64,000 bases of DNA from Symbiodinium natans (GCA_905221605.1 CAJNDS010001446.1:787315-851314), one strand, 5' to 3'. Positions 1-10,922 are shown, counted from the stretch's first letter. The notes: generated from the sequence alone by a model not told the origin. Program-made: numbers and translations.

Positions 1-1397
1 GACGTGAAGCTTTACTTCAAGGTGCGTGGGTAGTTACACAGTAGGCCCATGTGTGCCTTGACTAAGAACATGAATATAGATGAACAAGCAACCTTCGAGC
101 AAGCCTTCAACCCTGGGCCCTCGACTCCAAACCCGAAGCCTTTGGACCAAGCTAACGGCCGTCAAGGTCTCGCAGGTGGCAAAGCAATGTGCCGGGCCCT
201 CATGGGCGCACTCCATTCATCCCACAAGCCAGGTAGTGTACATGGTTGATCCAACATGCGAACTAGGGATTTGTCTGGTGTCCTGAGTGTATACATCGTC
301 CCTTCTGCTTCAAAGCAATAAAGAGGCCCGGCCTTTCATCACACAACACAGACCATCTACAGCTCAACTTTGCACCCTCATCTTGCATAGAGGCCTCTCC
401 TCTTCCCCCTATCCGCCCTATCTCCCCTTTCCCCCCCGTCCCCCCCCCCTGTCCCCCTCCCCCCTCAATTCAGGGTTATGAAGTATCATGCAGGGCCTTG
501 ACAGGGCCTTGACTGGGTCTGGTAGAGGGTGTATTGAATTCTCTTGGGTATTTTGGGGCAGCATCTACGGTACTTACAAAAGTCCGGGATGATGTTGGTG
601 ATTAATTTTAACGCTACGCGACCCGCCTCGGCCCGGCCCAGCGCATCCGCGTGAGCATGGTGATTCCGCAGCGCCCAAGTCGCTGGACCCCAAGCAATAA
701 AGGGTTGAGGGTTGAGGGTTGAGGGTTCCGGGTTTATGGTTTATGGTTTGGGGTTTGGGGTTGAGGGTTAGTTTAGGGCTCAAGGTTCACGCTTTGGGGT
801 TGAGGGTTTTTTTGGGTTTAGGGTTCGGCTTGGAGTGATCGTAGGGTTGAGCCAGGCCCCTTAAGGTTTAAGGCGACTCTTCGGCAGGGTGGGGGGGAGG
901 GGGGCAGGGGGTGGGGTGGGGGGACTGCCTCTGGTCCTGGCGAACCGTCCGCTTGCGGACCCCGGTTTCCCAGGGGGGTACCCATTTGAGGCCAAAAAAA
1001 GGGGTCCGAAAAAGGGCTTTGGGTGTGGGGGGAGGATTTGGAGGGGGGTGCCTGTTCTGACAACCTATACACCTCCGCCCGAGGCCTCGGCGGATTATTC
1101 AGGCCCCGGTTTTACGGGTTTAGGGCTTTATAGAGTTTAGATTCGACAAATTCAGGGTCCAGGGGACTAGACCTATTATTATGGGCTCGATGCCCTGTAG
1201 AACATGGAACAAGAAGCCGCAGCTTCCCTTGAGCTAGACTCCTATACACCCTCGTACCAAAAAGTCCCAAAGCTTCAACCCTCAGTAAACCCTACACTAA
1301 ACCCTAGAGTTTAGGGTTTCGGGTTTAGGGTTTAGGGTTTATAAATAGGGTCCTAAACCCTAAACGCGTAAACCCTACGCCCAACGGGCACTCCCAG
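1..1397. other. Region 1-1397: mixed non-coding
   Basis: It contains a C/T-rich stretch (380-470), degenerate GGGTTGA units (705-830), a G-rich stretch (880-925), and a TTTAGGG to CCCTAAA inversion (1305-1375). Short frames at 49-286 have no features that support a gene. Confidence 0.6.
640..700 (+). CDS. Weak exon-like island
   Basis: After CCCAG the frame reads RIRVSMVIPQRPSRWTPS before running into GGTTGAG-type degenerate telomeric repeats. It has protein-like composition, but no recognised motif and no clear donor. Confidence 0.2.
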
Positions 1398-1478
1398 GTG
1401 TCTGACCTCAACATCAATGTTGCTCCTGACAAGCCGCGTCCGGAGGGCATCCGGCCCAGCAATGTCCAGGGACCCCCC
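1398..1478 (+). CDS. Exon-like island
   Basis: This island follows CCCAG and reads VSDLNINVAPDKPRPEGIRP then SNVQGPP, with a possible GTCAGA donor at 1479. It is unique sequence with mixed codons between a CCCTAAA stretch and a GT/TA microsatellite. The product is not recognised. It could belong with islands at 2476 or 3024 on the same strand, but two of those end in stops, so more than one gene or alternative ends would be needed. Confidence 0.4.
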
Positions 1479-1882
1479 GTCAGAATCTGGGGGGCAGGGT
1501 TCCTAAAGTAGGAGTACCCTTTAGGGGGGGGCTTCGTATTCCCAGGGAGTATAGTAGATGCACGTTGGTACACACACACATATATATATATACACATGTG
1601 TATATGAATTTCTTTGGGAGTGCTTCACAGGGCCCTGTACTAGTTTGCGAAAATGGGGGTCGGAGCTCCAATTCCAAGATTTTAGTGTGTGTGTGTGTCT
1701 ACATATATAGCTTGCTTTTGGGGTTTGTAATAAGTGGACCGCTATTTGGGGAACTGCGCTTCAGGCATGTCATGCATGAGGGGACATTTGGGTGATGTCG
1801 GGTTCTGGCTTGCAGGTGTTGTGGCCTGTGGCCTTGTCGAAGCTGAAAGCCTCTTTGTCTCCACTCGGGGGCTCGTTTAAGC

Positions 1883-2042
1883 CTTAAACCCTTAACCCTT
1901 AACCCTTAACCCTTAAACCCTAAACCCTAAACCCTAAACCCTAAACCCTAAACCCTAAACCCTAAACCCTAAACCCTAAACCCTAAACCCTAAACCCTAA
2001 ACCCTAAACCCTAAACCCAACCCTAAACCCACCCTAAACCCT
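1883..2042 (-). repeat. Interstitial telomeric array (CCCTAAA)
   Basis: About 20 CCCTAAA units, starting with the CCCTTAA variant. The longest array in the first 3 kb. Confidence 0.95.
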
Positions 2043-2475
2043 GGACGCAACCCTGGTTGGACTGCGTTTTGTGTTGCTTGGCTTCCTGGTTTGGAGACGC
2101 ACCAGAGACCCCCAAACTACCTAATCTGATGACCTGTGCACTCTCCATCCTAAACCGTAAACCTAGGGTTTAGCGTTGTGGGTGTTTGGGATTAAGGGGT
2201 TTAGGGTTAGGGTTGAGGGGTGTTCAAGCCCCAGACCCATTTAGGGACAACGGCAAGAGTCATGGGTGCTTGGGGGCCCAGGCAAGGGTATGATCTTGGC
2301 CGCCGACCATACGCTCCTAGGGTTTAGGGTTTAGGGTTTAGGGAACAGGGTTTAGGTTTTAGGCCTTTCAATAGAGTCGCGTTTAGGGATTGGGGAGTTT
2401 GGCAGTTTGCTTGGGCTTAAGGTTCGAAGGGGCTTGACAAGCTTGATTTTGGATTTCATTGTTTCCGGGCTTAAG

Positions 2476-2536
2476 GAATGTCAAGATCGTCCCAGGTGAT
2501 GTGGAGCTCATCCCTATCACAGCTGCCCTGGCATAG
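2476..2536 (+). CDS. Exon-like island with stop codon
   Basis: After TTAAG the frame reads [19 protein letters not shown] and ends at TAG. The hydrophobic/acidic pattern ([13 protein letters not shown]) looks like real protein, and the stop suggests a terminal exon. A GT/CT microsatellite starts just downstream. The family is unknown. Confidence 0.35.
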
Positions 2537-2552
2537 GGTTACAGGTTGAGTT

Positions 2553-2695
2553 GTGGTGTGTGTGTGTGTGTGTGTCTCGCTCTCTCTGTGTCTCTGTGTG
2601 TGTGTGTCTCACTCTCTCTCTCTCTCTCTCTGTGTCTCTGTCTCTCTGTGTGTGCGTGTGTATGTGTGTGTGTGTGTGTGTCTTCGTGCGCGTTG
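2553..2695. repeat. GT/CT microsatellite
   Basis: Alternating (GT)n and (CT)n blocks. Long frames on both strands are Cys/Val or Thr/His repeats and not genes. Confidence 0.95.
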
Positions 2696-3023
2696 GGCGT
2701 CTTTTTGCAGTTCCTGAACCCGAAAACCAAAACATGGGCCGGCCCAGCAGTCAGAGCCGAACTAGTTCCACAACCAATTTCCTAGACTTCCCCTTGTCAT
2801 TGCAACCCTAATTCCTAAACCCTAAACCCTACCCTAAAATTGGGGGTAGCATGGTTGCTTGTCTGTTTCGGCCGTCTTCGAGTCTTTTGCCTGGAGCCCC
2901 GTACGATGCGGAGAATGCATATATCCCCGAGAGGGCTTTTTTATATAACACCCTACCTTTTAATGCCAACTTTAAGACTGCACTAGGGTTTAGGGTTTAG
3001 GGTTTAGGGTTTAGGGTTTTAAG

Positions 3024-3127
3024 CGCTGTATGCTGCCAGCCAGGTGCTTCTCATCGACTACAGCATCAGGAAGGCACGCAAGATGCTGAATCCTACTGCA
3101 AACCTTGCAACAGGCATCCTGATCTGA
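3024..3127 (+). CDS. Exon-like island, candidate terminal exon
   Basis: Immediately after a TTTAGGG tract ending TTTTAAG, the frame reads LYAASQVLLIDYSIRK then ARKMLNPTANLATGILI and stops at TGA. The amphipathic, basic helix-like composition and well-mixed codons are typical of coding sequence here. No domain is recognised. The tract before it ends in the AG that would be the acceptor. Confidence 0.42.
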
Positions 3128-3523
3128 GCTTATTTCCCAGGATTTGGGAGACTTTCGCGTGTGTTGGGTGGATTAGCCAGCCATCCAGATCTGCAGACCT
3201 ACGATTTGCGCCGCCGATGTAGCCTCAAGCTGCTGTAAGGACATCCTGGCACGCAGACGCTCGAACTCGCTGTTTAGGGTTTAGGTTTTGGGATTGGGGT
3301 CGAGGTTCATGGCATCATACAGGAGATATGAGCCACTGATTGGGTTTCCGGTTTTGCTTCGGCATGCAGCTAAAAAGGCACATGAAAAAGATGAATGAGT
3401 GACACGAGCAAGCCCATTCAAAGCCATGGCATGGTGTGCCTGAATGCTCAGCCAAAAAAACCCCAACCCCTGCGACCCTCGACCTGAGCGGACCTCAAAA
3501 CCTCGGGACCCTCACTCCTGCAA

Positions 3524-3614
3524 CCCTAAACCCTAAACCCTAAACCCTAAACCCTAAACCCTAAACCCTAAACCCTAAACCCTAAACCCTAAACCCTAAA
3601 CCTAAACCCTAAAC
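3524..3614 (-). repeat. Interstitial telomeric array (CCCTAAA)
   Basis: About 12 near-perfect CCCTAAA units. Confidence 0.95.
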
Positions 3615-3726
3615 GATAGACTGCTCATAAAGACCCAAACCCCGCGTCACCGCATGGGCCTTCGCCTGCACTGGCATGAGAGCATGGCTGCCACCACCAC
3701 GGCCTGGCCCTGAGCAGCTGCGTTGA

Positions 3727-3885
3727 TTGGGTTTAGGGTTTATGGTTTAGGGTTTTAGGGTTTAGGGTTTAGGGCTTAGGGTTTAGGGTTTGGGGGTATG
3801 GGGTTTAGGGTTTAGGGTTTAGGGTTCAGGGTTCAGGGTTCAGGGTTCAATGTTTCGTGTTTAGGGTTCAGGGTTCAGGGTTGAC
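3727..3885 (+). repeat. Interstitial telomeric array (TTTAGGG with TTCAGGG variants)
   Basis: TTTAGGG units change to TTCAGGG in the second half. The array is opposite in orientation to the one 110 bp upstream. Confidence 0.93.
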
Positions 3886-4083
3886 TAGACAACATGCCCT
3901 GCCCTAAGACCTGCAAAAGGTGTAGGTCTGAATGTTGGCCCCTCTTTACTGTGTCCCGACCCCGAAAATGTTCCTTTAAAGACAAGAGGACCCCACCTTA
4001 CCCCACCCCCAACCCAGGAAGCTACTGCACCCTCCTCATGCTGGCAAAACAGGTGTTAAAAAATGGGCCTGCCTCCTAAGCAG

Positions 4084-4172
4084 GCTCCAGCACTCGCCAA
4101 CAATACCGCAGTCAGCTTCAGCTGCATTGTAGTATGACGCTGCTTGAAGCACTGCACGCATCGCACTCATAG
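4084..4172 (+). CDS. Exon-like island with stop codon
   Basis: After AAGCAG the frame reads SSTRQQYRSQLQLHCS then MTLLEALHASHS and stops at TAG. It is unique sequence outside telomeric tracts. No family is recognised and support is only compositional. Confidence 0.28.
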
Positions 4173-4291
4173 GGCATATTTAACCCAATTGCAGCTCTCC
4201 TGGATCCCAAGCCCCAACAATTTCAAATGCCCGAAGCTTCGTAAACCCTGAAACCCTCAAGCTCTAAGTCCCTAAACTAGAACACAGAGTA

Positions 4292-4370
4292 GGCTCCTTA
4301 TTACTTTTTGTTAGGATCTAGGCTCCCTGATTAAGCCTCCTTAAATTCCAGGCTACTCCCGGGTCTAGTG
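4292..4370. mobile_element. Family C dispersed repeat, degraded copy
   Basis: Blocks CTTATTACTTTTTGTTAGG, GGCTCCCTGATTAAG and GGCTACTCCCGGGTCTAGTG are present. The AAGGGCACCC block is lost. A further degraded copy lies at about 43757-43830. Confidence 0.5.
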
Positions 4371-4395
4371 AAACCTCAACCCTGAATCCTGAAAG

Positions 4396-4512
4396 AAATG
4401 CTGTTGAAGCCCTGGGAAATATACGCCGAAGAAGATGCCAGGAACCTGCCAGAAACACGAACGGCCGAGTCAATGGCAGTTGTGCCGCAGGCCTTTGCTA
4501 CGTCAAAGAGGG
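4396..4512 (+). CDS. Exon-like island
   Basis: After GAAAG the frame reads EMLLKPWEIYAEEDARNL then PETRTAESMAVVPQAF and ATSKRG. It ends at GTAGGGTTTAAG, where a telomere-like unit supplies the putative donor. Acidic and hydrophobic residues alternate as in a folded protein. A second frame (RNAVEALGNIRRRR) is also open through TAG. The product is not recognised. Confidence 0.38.
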
Positions 4513-4737
4513 GTAGGGTTTAAGTTTAGGGGTTTGCCTGTTTTGGGGGGCTTGTGGGGGTGTGCGCGGCTTGCTCCTGTCCCGTAAACCCCCCCCAAAA
4601 CCGTGAGCTTTGTGCTGAAGCCTATACCAGCCTTGAACCTGAAATCACGAAGTCTTCAACCCTCTTGAGGACGCTTTGATTCAGCTGCTTGCGTTCATTC
4701 CCCTGGACGTCTCATTGGGATGTTAACTTAGTAGCTG

Positions 4738-4820
4738 AATGGGGACACTTTACACTTTTGGGGTACTAGAATCTCCTGTAGAACTGAAAATGTACACTTT
4801 TTTGCGGGCTCCTGAACTCA
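4738..4820. repeat. Dispersed repeat with paired TACACTTTT blocks
   Basis: TTTACACTTTTGGGGTACTAGAAT ... AGAACTGAAAATGTACACTT TTTTGCGGGC is shared with 6798-6870 (TTTGCACTTTTTGGGTTTC, AGAACTGAAAGTGTGCACTT). Two copies only in this window. Confidence 0.6.
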
Positions 4821-6172
4821 GCAACTAAGTTAAAGTCCTGAAAACGTTACTAAAAACTCCTGAAAGCTACCAACTACTTGTACCAGCCTCCAGAAAGAAT
4901 CTCACCCACGCTCTCAGGGTTTAGGGTGTAGGGTTTAGGGTGCATGAGTATGACCATGAAGCCAAGCTTGAGTGAGATGCGTTTTGTGGGGCAATTCGGG
5001 CAGCATCCTTGCTAAGAAACATGGGTAAAGTCGCGCCAAAACCCCCTAACCCCCAAACCGTAAACCCTAAACCCTAAACCCTAAACCCTAAACCCTAAAC
5101 CCCTCAAAGGGTAAGCCTACACTGCCCTACGCCGTGGTCACCATAGTATAGAAGTGTTCCATGGGTTTTAAAACGGGTCCATTGTCCTGCCCCTCACAAG
5201 CAGTTCTCAACTGTCAGCGTTTTGTTTCTTCCTAAACCCCACAGAGCCTCAACCCATCCAAACCCCAAACTGTGCCTCGATTGAGATGTCTCTTTATGCC
5301 CTTAGAAGGAGGGTCGTTCGAAGGATTCGCAGAATCGGAATGCGAGCCAAACGCCAAGAGGGCCAGAGTGGCGAGTCACGAAGGCCGTTTCTTTTGTCTA
5401 GGAGGGTTTTAGGGCTTCATTTGAGGGATTCTCTCTAAACTCTGGGGGACCTTTTTGGGTTCTCTTAATATAAGGCTGCGTGCCACACAGTGTTCCCCAG
5501 AAGGGACCATTATTATGAGAACCCCTCCCCACCATATTCGGGAGAGAGAAGATGTGTCAGGCTTTCTTGTTCAGGGAGTGGCGCTGCTCTGGTCTGGTGA
5601 ATGTAGTGGGGTTCATACTTGTATTAGCTGGACGGGTACATTGAGGAGTTCTTTCTTTTTTTTCTATTCGCTGGATTGGTACATTGTGGAGTTCTTTCTT
5701 TCTTTTTCTTAGCTCTTCATGCAGCATGCCACTGAAGGAGGATTGCAATGTGCCCCAAGAATGTTTGTGATGCGGCACCCTGCTTTATTTCATGGCACGA
5801 GATATTGCAATCCTCCTTTGTTGCCGGGCTGGGGCAGCGTTCCGAAGTCACACTTCGAACACAAGTTGCTCATCTTGCAATCTGAAAAGCTCTGAGTTTG
5901 GACTCCGTACATGAAGAATTCTCATGTCTAGCCCCTCTGAGAAGCGATGTTTTTTGGCAACATCCAACACTGTCCCAGCCCATGACACTTGGCTACTGGG
6001 GACTAACCTTGTGCATGTTTGAGCTAGGTTTTACAGCCACGTGCTTGGTGCTATGGTAGGATACATGGGGGTTTCCGACTGCTCAGGAGATGGTCTAGGC
6101 CTATGTGAATGTTCGGAAACCCCAAGGTGAGCGAAAAGGTTAATCCCCAAGACCTTTCATGCTCCACGTTGC

Positions 6173-6285
6173 CCTAAACCCTAAACCCTAAACCCTAAAC
6201 CCCAAACCCTAAACCCTAAACCCTTAACCCTTAACCCTAAACCCAAAAACCAAAACCCAAAACCCAAAACCCCATACCCTAAACG
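6173..6285 (-). repeat. Interstitial telomeric array with AAACCC/AAAACCC decay
   Basis: CCCTAAA units pass into CCCTTAA and then AAAACCC, losing the T. Confidence 0.9.
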
Positions 6286-6797
6286 TTTCCCTGACAAGGC
6301 GAGCCAGGCACGGAGCATGGCGTGTGCAGAGCCCCCGCCCCTACGTGGGTTCACGGTTCGGGGGGGAAAGCCTCTAGTCTGAGTCTACAGGGTTTAAGTG
6401 TGTGAGAGGTTTGCGTGTAAACGTTCAGAGGCTGTAATTTAAAGTAAGTATCCTGAAAGCTTGGGAATATACCCCTGCACCCTAAGCCCTAAATCCTACA
6501 ACGCTGACGGTTTGCAGTTTTGGGTCTTTGCGTGCTTCAGGCCTCTCATTCGAGGACGTCTCAGCTGGAGTTCTACGGGGTTTAGGTCTAGGTGGATTGC
6601 CACGCGGCAGCTAAACCCCAAACCCTCACCCCTGAATGCCTCCGACCCTCAGCACTTCTTGGGTCAGGCAACTGCGCGGTTGCTGTTCCTGATCAAAGCA
6701 AGTGTGGCGCTGAGGGTTGTTCTTGGGTGTTTAGGCCTGTGAGTCTACCGAAAGCGTTGGACCCTACCATGCTACCCATCTTTGTAGCTGAGCGAAG

Positions 6798-6872
6798 AAA
6801 AAATTTGCACTTTTTGGGTTTCAATTCCCTATAATTAGAACTGAAAGTGTGCACTTTTTTGGGGGCTTATCA
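6798..6872. repeat. Second copy of the paired CACTTTT repeat
   Basis: It shares the order TTGCACTTTTTGGG, CCTATAATTAGAACTGAAAG, TGTGCACTTTTTTGGGGGC with the copy at 4738. Confidence 0.6.
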
Positions 6873-7125
6873 ACGAAGCCGTTATGCGGGCCTATGCGCC
6901 CTTTTGGGGCTTTGGTGCAGTACTACGGGCTCTTTTGGGTGTCCATTGTGATCAGTTGGTTCATTTGCAGTGCCTTTGAAGCATGTTTAGTACACATCGG
7001 CACGTAAGCTGCGGTCCACATTGTCCTCTCCTTCGTTCTTGTTAGCGCCAGGCTTCTTCCTTTTAAAGCCCCATTCGACGCAACGGGCCTTTGTCAAGTT
7101 TGTGTTCCTGAACTTAAGGAACCCT

Positions 7126-7247
7126 TGCTTGGAGGCTCATGGGTATTTCTGTGGGGTTATAAGTAGGGTAGGTATGTTTGTAACTGGTTATAACCTTTTT
7201 TAGGGTGCCTCTACCCCTACTTCTAACTACTCATGAACCTTCAAGTA
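7126..7247. mobile_element. Family B miniature inverted-repeat element (CTTGGAGGTTCATGGGTA ends), copy 1
   Basis: The ends are TGCTTGGAGGCTCATGGGTA and CTACTCATGAACCTTCAAGTA, with subterminal GGTTATAA-type boxes. The family is recognised by its many copies in this window. Confidence 0.78.
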
Positions 7248-7408
7248 GCCCTGAGCCCTAAACCCTAAACCCTAAACCCTAAACACTAAACCCGAAACCC
7301 TGTAATTTTGTGACCCCAAGTCCCCGACTCAACACCCTGCAACCTGTTTCACAGCCCGGACAAGAAGCCCTAAGCCCGAAGCCCCTACCATCTTTGAATG
7401 CCCCTTAG

Positions 7409-7472
7409 GGGGGTTTAGGGTTTAGGGTTTAGGGTTTAGGGTTTAGGGTTTAGGGTTTAGGGTTTAGGGTTT
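7409..7472 (+). repeat. Interstitial telomeric array (TTTAGGG)
   Basis: Nine perfect units. Confidence 0.95.
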
Positions 7473-7676
7473 CAGGCTCGGACCATGCGCAATCACAGCT
7501 TCTGCCCTAAGGGCCTCAAACCTTAACACCCCCCAAAGCTTCACCCTAGACCCCCAAAGCCCCGATACTCAAAACCCCTAGACCCTCAAACGGAGCAACA
7601 AACTAGACTCAAAACCCCAAAGACGCCTAAACCTCAAACACAACAACAAGATACCTAAAACCTTCCCAAAGCCAAG

Positions 7677-7875
7677 AAACCCTATAAACCCTATAAACCC
7701 TATAAACCCTATAAACCCTATAAACCCTATAAACCCTATAAACCCTATAAACCCTATAAACCCCTATAAACCCTACAAACCGTACAAACCGTACAAACCC
7801 TATAAACCGTGTAAACCCTATAAACCCTATAAATCCTATCAACCCTATAAACCCTATAAACCCCACAAACCCTAC
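7677..7875 (-). repeat. 9-bp tandem repeat CCCTATAAA
   Basis: About 20 copies of AACCCTATA, with drift to CCGTACAAA at the right end. It looks like a telomere-type unit (CCCTAAA) with an inserted TA. The long minus-strand frame (VYRVYRVYR) is a by-product. Confidence 0.9.
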
Positions 7876-9046
7876 AAAAAGGATCCATCCAAGGCCACCG
7901 TCGGCGAGGAGGCCTGTGCTGCCGCTGCTGCGCAGGCCGGGAGACTTGAGAAGCCGAGGTTTGGGATCGTAGGGTTTAGGGTTTAGGGTGTGGCTAGAAA
8001 AGCCTGGGGCTCGGGGCTTGCAGGATTTGAGGTTCAGGTCGTTTAAACCCTCAACCCTCATGAGCTGTAGGGGACGGGAGTCTCGGGTTGAGGCTTTCGG
8101 GGGCCGTTTAGCGCGTGAGCGCAGAGCGCCTGGGCCTGTGCGATGGCTTTAGGCACGCAGTAGGGCCCAAGGATTCGTGTCATTGCGTCATCCTGGATGC
8201 CCAAGATCTTTGTGAAATATCTCTTTGTGAAAGAGGATGTGCAGGGTTGAGGGTTTTGTTAGGGTTTAGGGCCTAGGGTCTAGGGTTTAGGGCTTAGGGT
8301 TGAGGGTGCAGAGGATTTTGTACTGTCCAGCAGCCGATGGCACCGGAGCTTCCGCTATAACGCTCAACCTAAGCCCCGCAGCAGAAACCTCCCCACTCAC
8401 CCCCTCACCCCCTCACCGCCTCACCCCCCCCGTCCCCCTCACCCACTCACCCACTCACCCACTCACCCACTTCCCCCCCCCCCCCCCCCCCCCCCAAGAA
8501 AAAAAGAGAACAAGTCGTTTCAGCCCTAAACCCCAAACCCTACCAAACCCCCAACAGCGTCCATCCTAAGTCATACCCATGTCCCAGATGGAGCGGCTTC
8601 GGGTTTCGGTGTAGGGTTTGGGGCTTTGGGTTCACGTTACAATCAGTTTCCCAAAACAACAGTGTGTCAACACTTCCAAGGCTACTTGGACGTTCATGCG
8701 TAGTTATAAGGGGGTTATACTTCGGTAACTATATACTTATAACCTTACTTAGGGTACTTAGAGCCCTTTAAGCAGAACTACCCATGAGCCTCCAAGTAGA
8801 GCGATGGCGCCTTCTTGGCGCCCAAGGCCGGCGCCCGTCATCACTTGTTGGCTTCTGGGGTCGCGAAATGCGAAACTGACGCTTTTCGGACGTCCGTGCG
8901 CTCACATGGCTCTCACTGTTTTGGGTCTACGCCGCCGAGCATATGTATATATGTATATATATATATATACATACATATAAGTATCTATATTTTAAGGGGC
9001 TGCGCCCATGGGCGGGCAGCGCACGCAGAAGCCCGGGGCGAGCAGT
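7876..9046. other. Region 7876-9046: unique islands, C run
   Basis: 7884-7955 reads KATVGEEACAAAAAQAGRL in an open frame and may be an exon. (CACTCACC)n and a 23-nt C run lie at 8395-8495. A TA block lies at 8941-8990. Nothing else is supported. Confidence 0.45.
8683..8798. mobile_element. Family B element, copy 2
   Basis: The ends are TACTTGGACGTTCATGCGTA and CTACCCATGAGCCTCCAAGTA. The interior has repeated TTATAA/ACTTATAAC boxes. Confidence 0.82.
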
Positions 9047-9375
9047 TTCTAAGCATGTTGAGGCCCCTAAACTCCCTTAAAATCTCTAAGCGTTAAGTTT
9101 CTAAGCATTTTCAGGCCCCTAAACTCCCTTCAAATCTCTAAGCGTTTGAGGCTCCTAGACTCCCTTAACGTTTCTAAGCACTTTATAAGGCCCCTAAACT
9201 CCCTTTTTCCTAGCCCCGGGCTTAGACACGTCGCTTATGCCCGCCCTTTGGGGGGCATCATGCTCCTGATGCGCCCCCGGGGTCCCGCCCCGGGAGCCGC
9301 TGATGCTCCTGATGCGCGCCTGGGGGTCCCGGGCTGGACCCGCTGATGCTCATGATGCGCGCCCTCTGGGGGCCT
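9047..9375. repeat. Two adjacent minisatellites
   Basis: 9047-9210 holds three to four copies of a unit of about 50-60 bp with AGGCCCCTAAACTCCCTT and TCTCTAAGCGTT. 9240-9375 holds three copies of a GC-rich unit of about 50 bp with GCTGATGCTCCTGATGCGC. Confidence 0.75.
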
Positions 9376-9608
9376 CCGTGGCGACGCAAAAAACCACGAA
9401 AAAAAAAAACCGTTCACCGGCGGCACGCGGGGGTCGGCGGCACTGGCGTCCGGCCTAATTCTGCTTCGCAGAAGGCCAGAGGCCAGCAAGGCTATTCCCG
9501 GGACGACCCGGGCTAAAAGGTCCGCATTTGCTCGGTCCTTTGGGGACCTCGCGCTGCCCGATTTAATGGCTACCGCCAGTGCCGCCGACCCCAGACCCAA
9601 GACAGTCG

Positions 9609-10385
9609 CATTGGGGCGGAAGGCAGGGTGGAGCGTGGGCAGGCGGGGGGGGCGGGGGCGGGGGGGGTGGGGGGTGGGTGGGGGTGGAAAGGGGGGCGGC
9701 GGTGGGGGGTGACGGTGGTGTCGGATTAGGGAGTTGGGGGTGGAAGGCAGGGGTGGACTGGGGGGCATAGAGATGAAGAAGCGATGAGAGTGGTGAGAGC
9801 GGGGGGGCGGTTGGATGGTGCACGATGGTGGGAGGGGGTAATGATGAGGGCTGGGGAGGGTTGGTGGGAGGGTTAGGGAGTGGGAGTGGGAGAGGGTGGG
9901 GGCAGCTGGCGGAAAGGGGGGCCTGACTCATTTGACCAGGTCTGGTGAGAGGGTTGGGGCGGAAGGCAGGGTGGAGCGCAGCGGGTGGACAGGGGAGGTG
10001 ACGGTGAGGGTTGGTGGAGTTGGGGGCGGAAGGCAGGGGAGTGATGAGAGCGGGGAGGCGGTAGGGCGGGCGTGGAGGGGAATCCCTCAAACTAGAGATT
10101 TGTCAGGGGCGGAGTGGGGGTAGGGGCCCAGGAGGGAGGGGGGGTGGGGTTTCAGAGTCGAGGTGGCGGGTGGGGGTTGAGGGTACTCAGGAGCGGCGAG
10201 GCTACAGGGTGGGTGGTGGGGGTGGGGGGGGTGGGGGGGGTGGGGGGGGGGGGGGTTGGGGGGGGGGGGGGGGGTGGGGGGGGGTGGGGGGGGGTGGGGG
10301 TGGGGGGGGGGCGGGGATTTGTCAGGGATGAGGGAAGGGAAGGGATGGGGGGGGGTGGGGGTGGGGGGGGGGGGTGGACTTGTTT
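9609..10385 (+). repeat. G-skewed minisatellite and polyG block
   Basis: The plus strand is almost free of C over several hundred bases. GTTGGGGGCGGAAGGCAGGG-like units recur at about 9611, 9732, 9955 and 10018, with GATGAGAGCGGGG between them. From 10210 the sequence is GGGGGTGGGG of variable length. Open frames on both strands are Gly- or Pro-rich by composition only. Confidence 0.85.
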
Positions 10386-10405
10386 TTTTTAAGAATTCGC
10401 AGATG

Positions 10406-10689
10406 GAGAAATCTCAGCTTCTTCAGCTTGTGGTGGCCTGGGAAATCTCAGCTTCCTGGCGGTCAGGGTGGGGGGGGTGGGAGGGGGGGGGTGGGTGGGG
10501 GGGGGGGTGGGGGTGAGGGCGGTGAGCGCCACCGGTGGTTTCCTTGTTGGACAAGGAAACCACCGGTGGCGCTCACCGCCCTCACCCCCACCCCCCCCCC
10601 ACCCACCCCCCCCTCCCACCCCCCCACCCTGACCGCCAGGAAGCTGAGATTTCCCAGGCCACCACAAGCTGAGGAAGCTGAGATTTCCC
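10406..10689. repeat. Large near-perfect inverted repeat with a 3-base centre
   Basis: GGAAATCTCAGCTTCCTGGC ... GCGCCACCGGTGGTTTCCTT is mirrored by its complement around TTGTTGGACAA (centre about 10549). The arms are about 140 bp and include the G-rich stretch on the left and the matching C-rich stretch on the right. Mixed-base and homopolymer-like segments are both conserved, so this is a real inverted duplication and not only G/C skew. As single-stranded DNA it would form one long hairpin. Confidence 0.9.
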
Positions 10690-10744
10690 AATCCACTACA
10701 AGCTGCTGCCCTGACCAATCTCTACTTTTTTAAAAAAAAAAAAA

Positions 10745-10922
10745 GTTGGGGGGGGTGGTGGGGGGGGGGGGTGGGGGGGGTGGGGGGGGGTGGGGGGGGG
10801 GGGTGGGGGGGGGGGGGGGTGGGGGGGGGTGGGGGGGGGGGGGGTGGGGGGGGTGGGGGGGGTGGGGGGTGGGGAGGGGGGGGGTGTGGGGGGGCGTGGG
10901 GGGGGGGGGGGGGTGGTGGGGC
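10745..10922 (+). repeat. (G)nT polyG tract
   Basis: This is nearly pure GGGGGGT repeat with runs up to about 15 G, immediately after TTTTTTAAAAAAAAAAAA at 10725-10744. It is strong G-quadruplex potential and likely assembly-sensitive. Confidence 0.85.

Larger units (their letters stand above)
4513..7125. other. Region 4513-7125: repeats and unique intron-like sequence
   Basis: Telomeric tracts lie at 4918-4945, 5048-5102 and 6173-6285. A 54-codon Arg-rich frame (MSLYALRRRVVRRIRRIGMR, from 5286) is the only coding hint. T-rich stretches at 5650-5710 and the paired CACTTTT repeat are noted. No gene is supported. Confidence 0.55.

Noticed and set aside
1883-2042. True chromosome end
   Set aside because: The tract is internal with unique sequence on both sides, and many similar tracts point both ways.
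7627-8061. 144-codon minus-strand frame with VYRVYRVYR repeats
   Set aside because: It is the translation of the 9-bp CCCTATAAA tandem repeat, which stays open in frame because 9 is a multiple of three.
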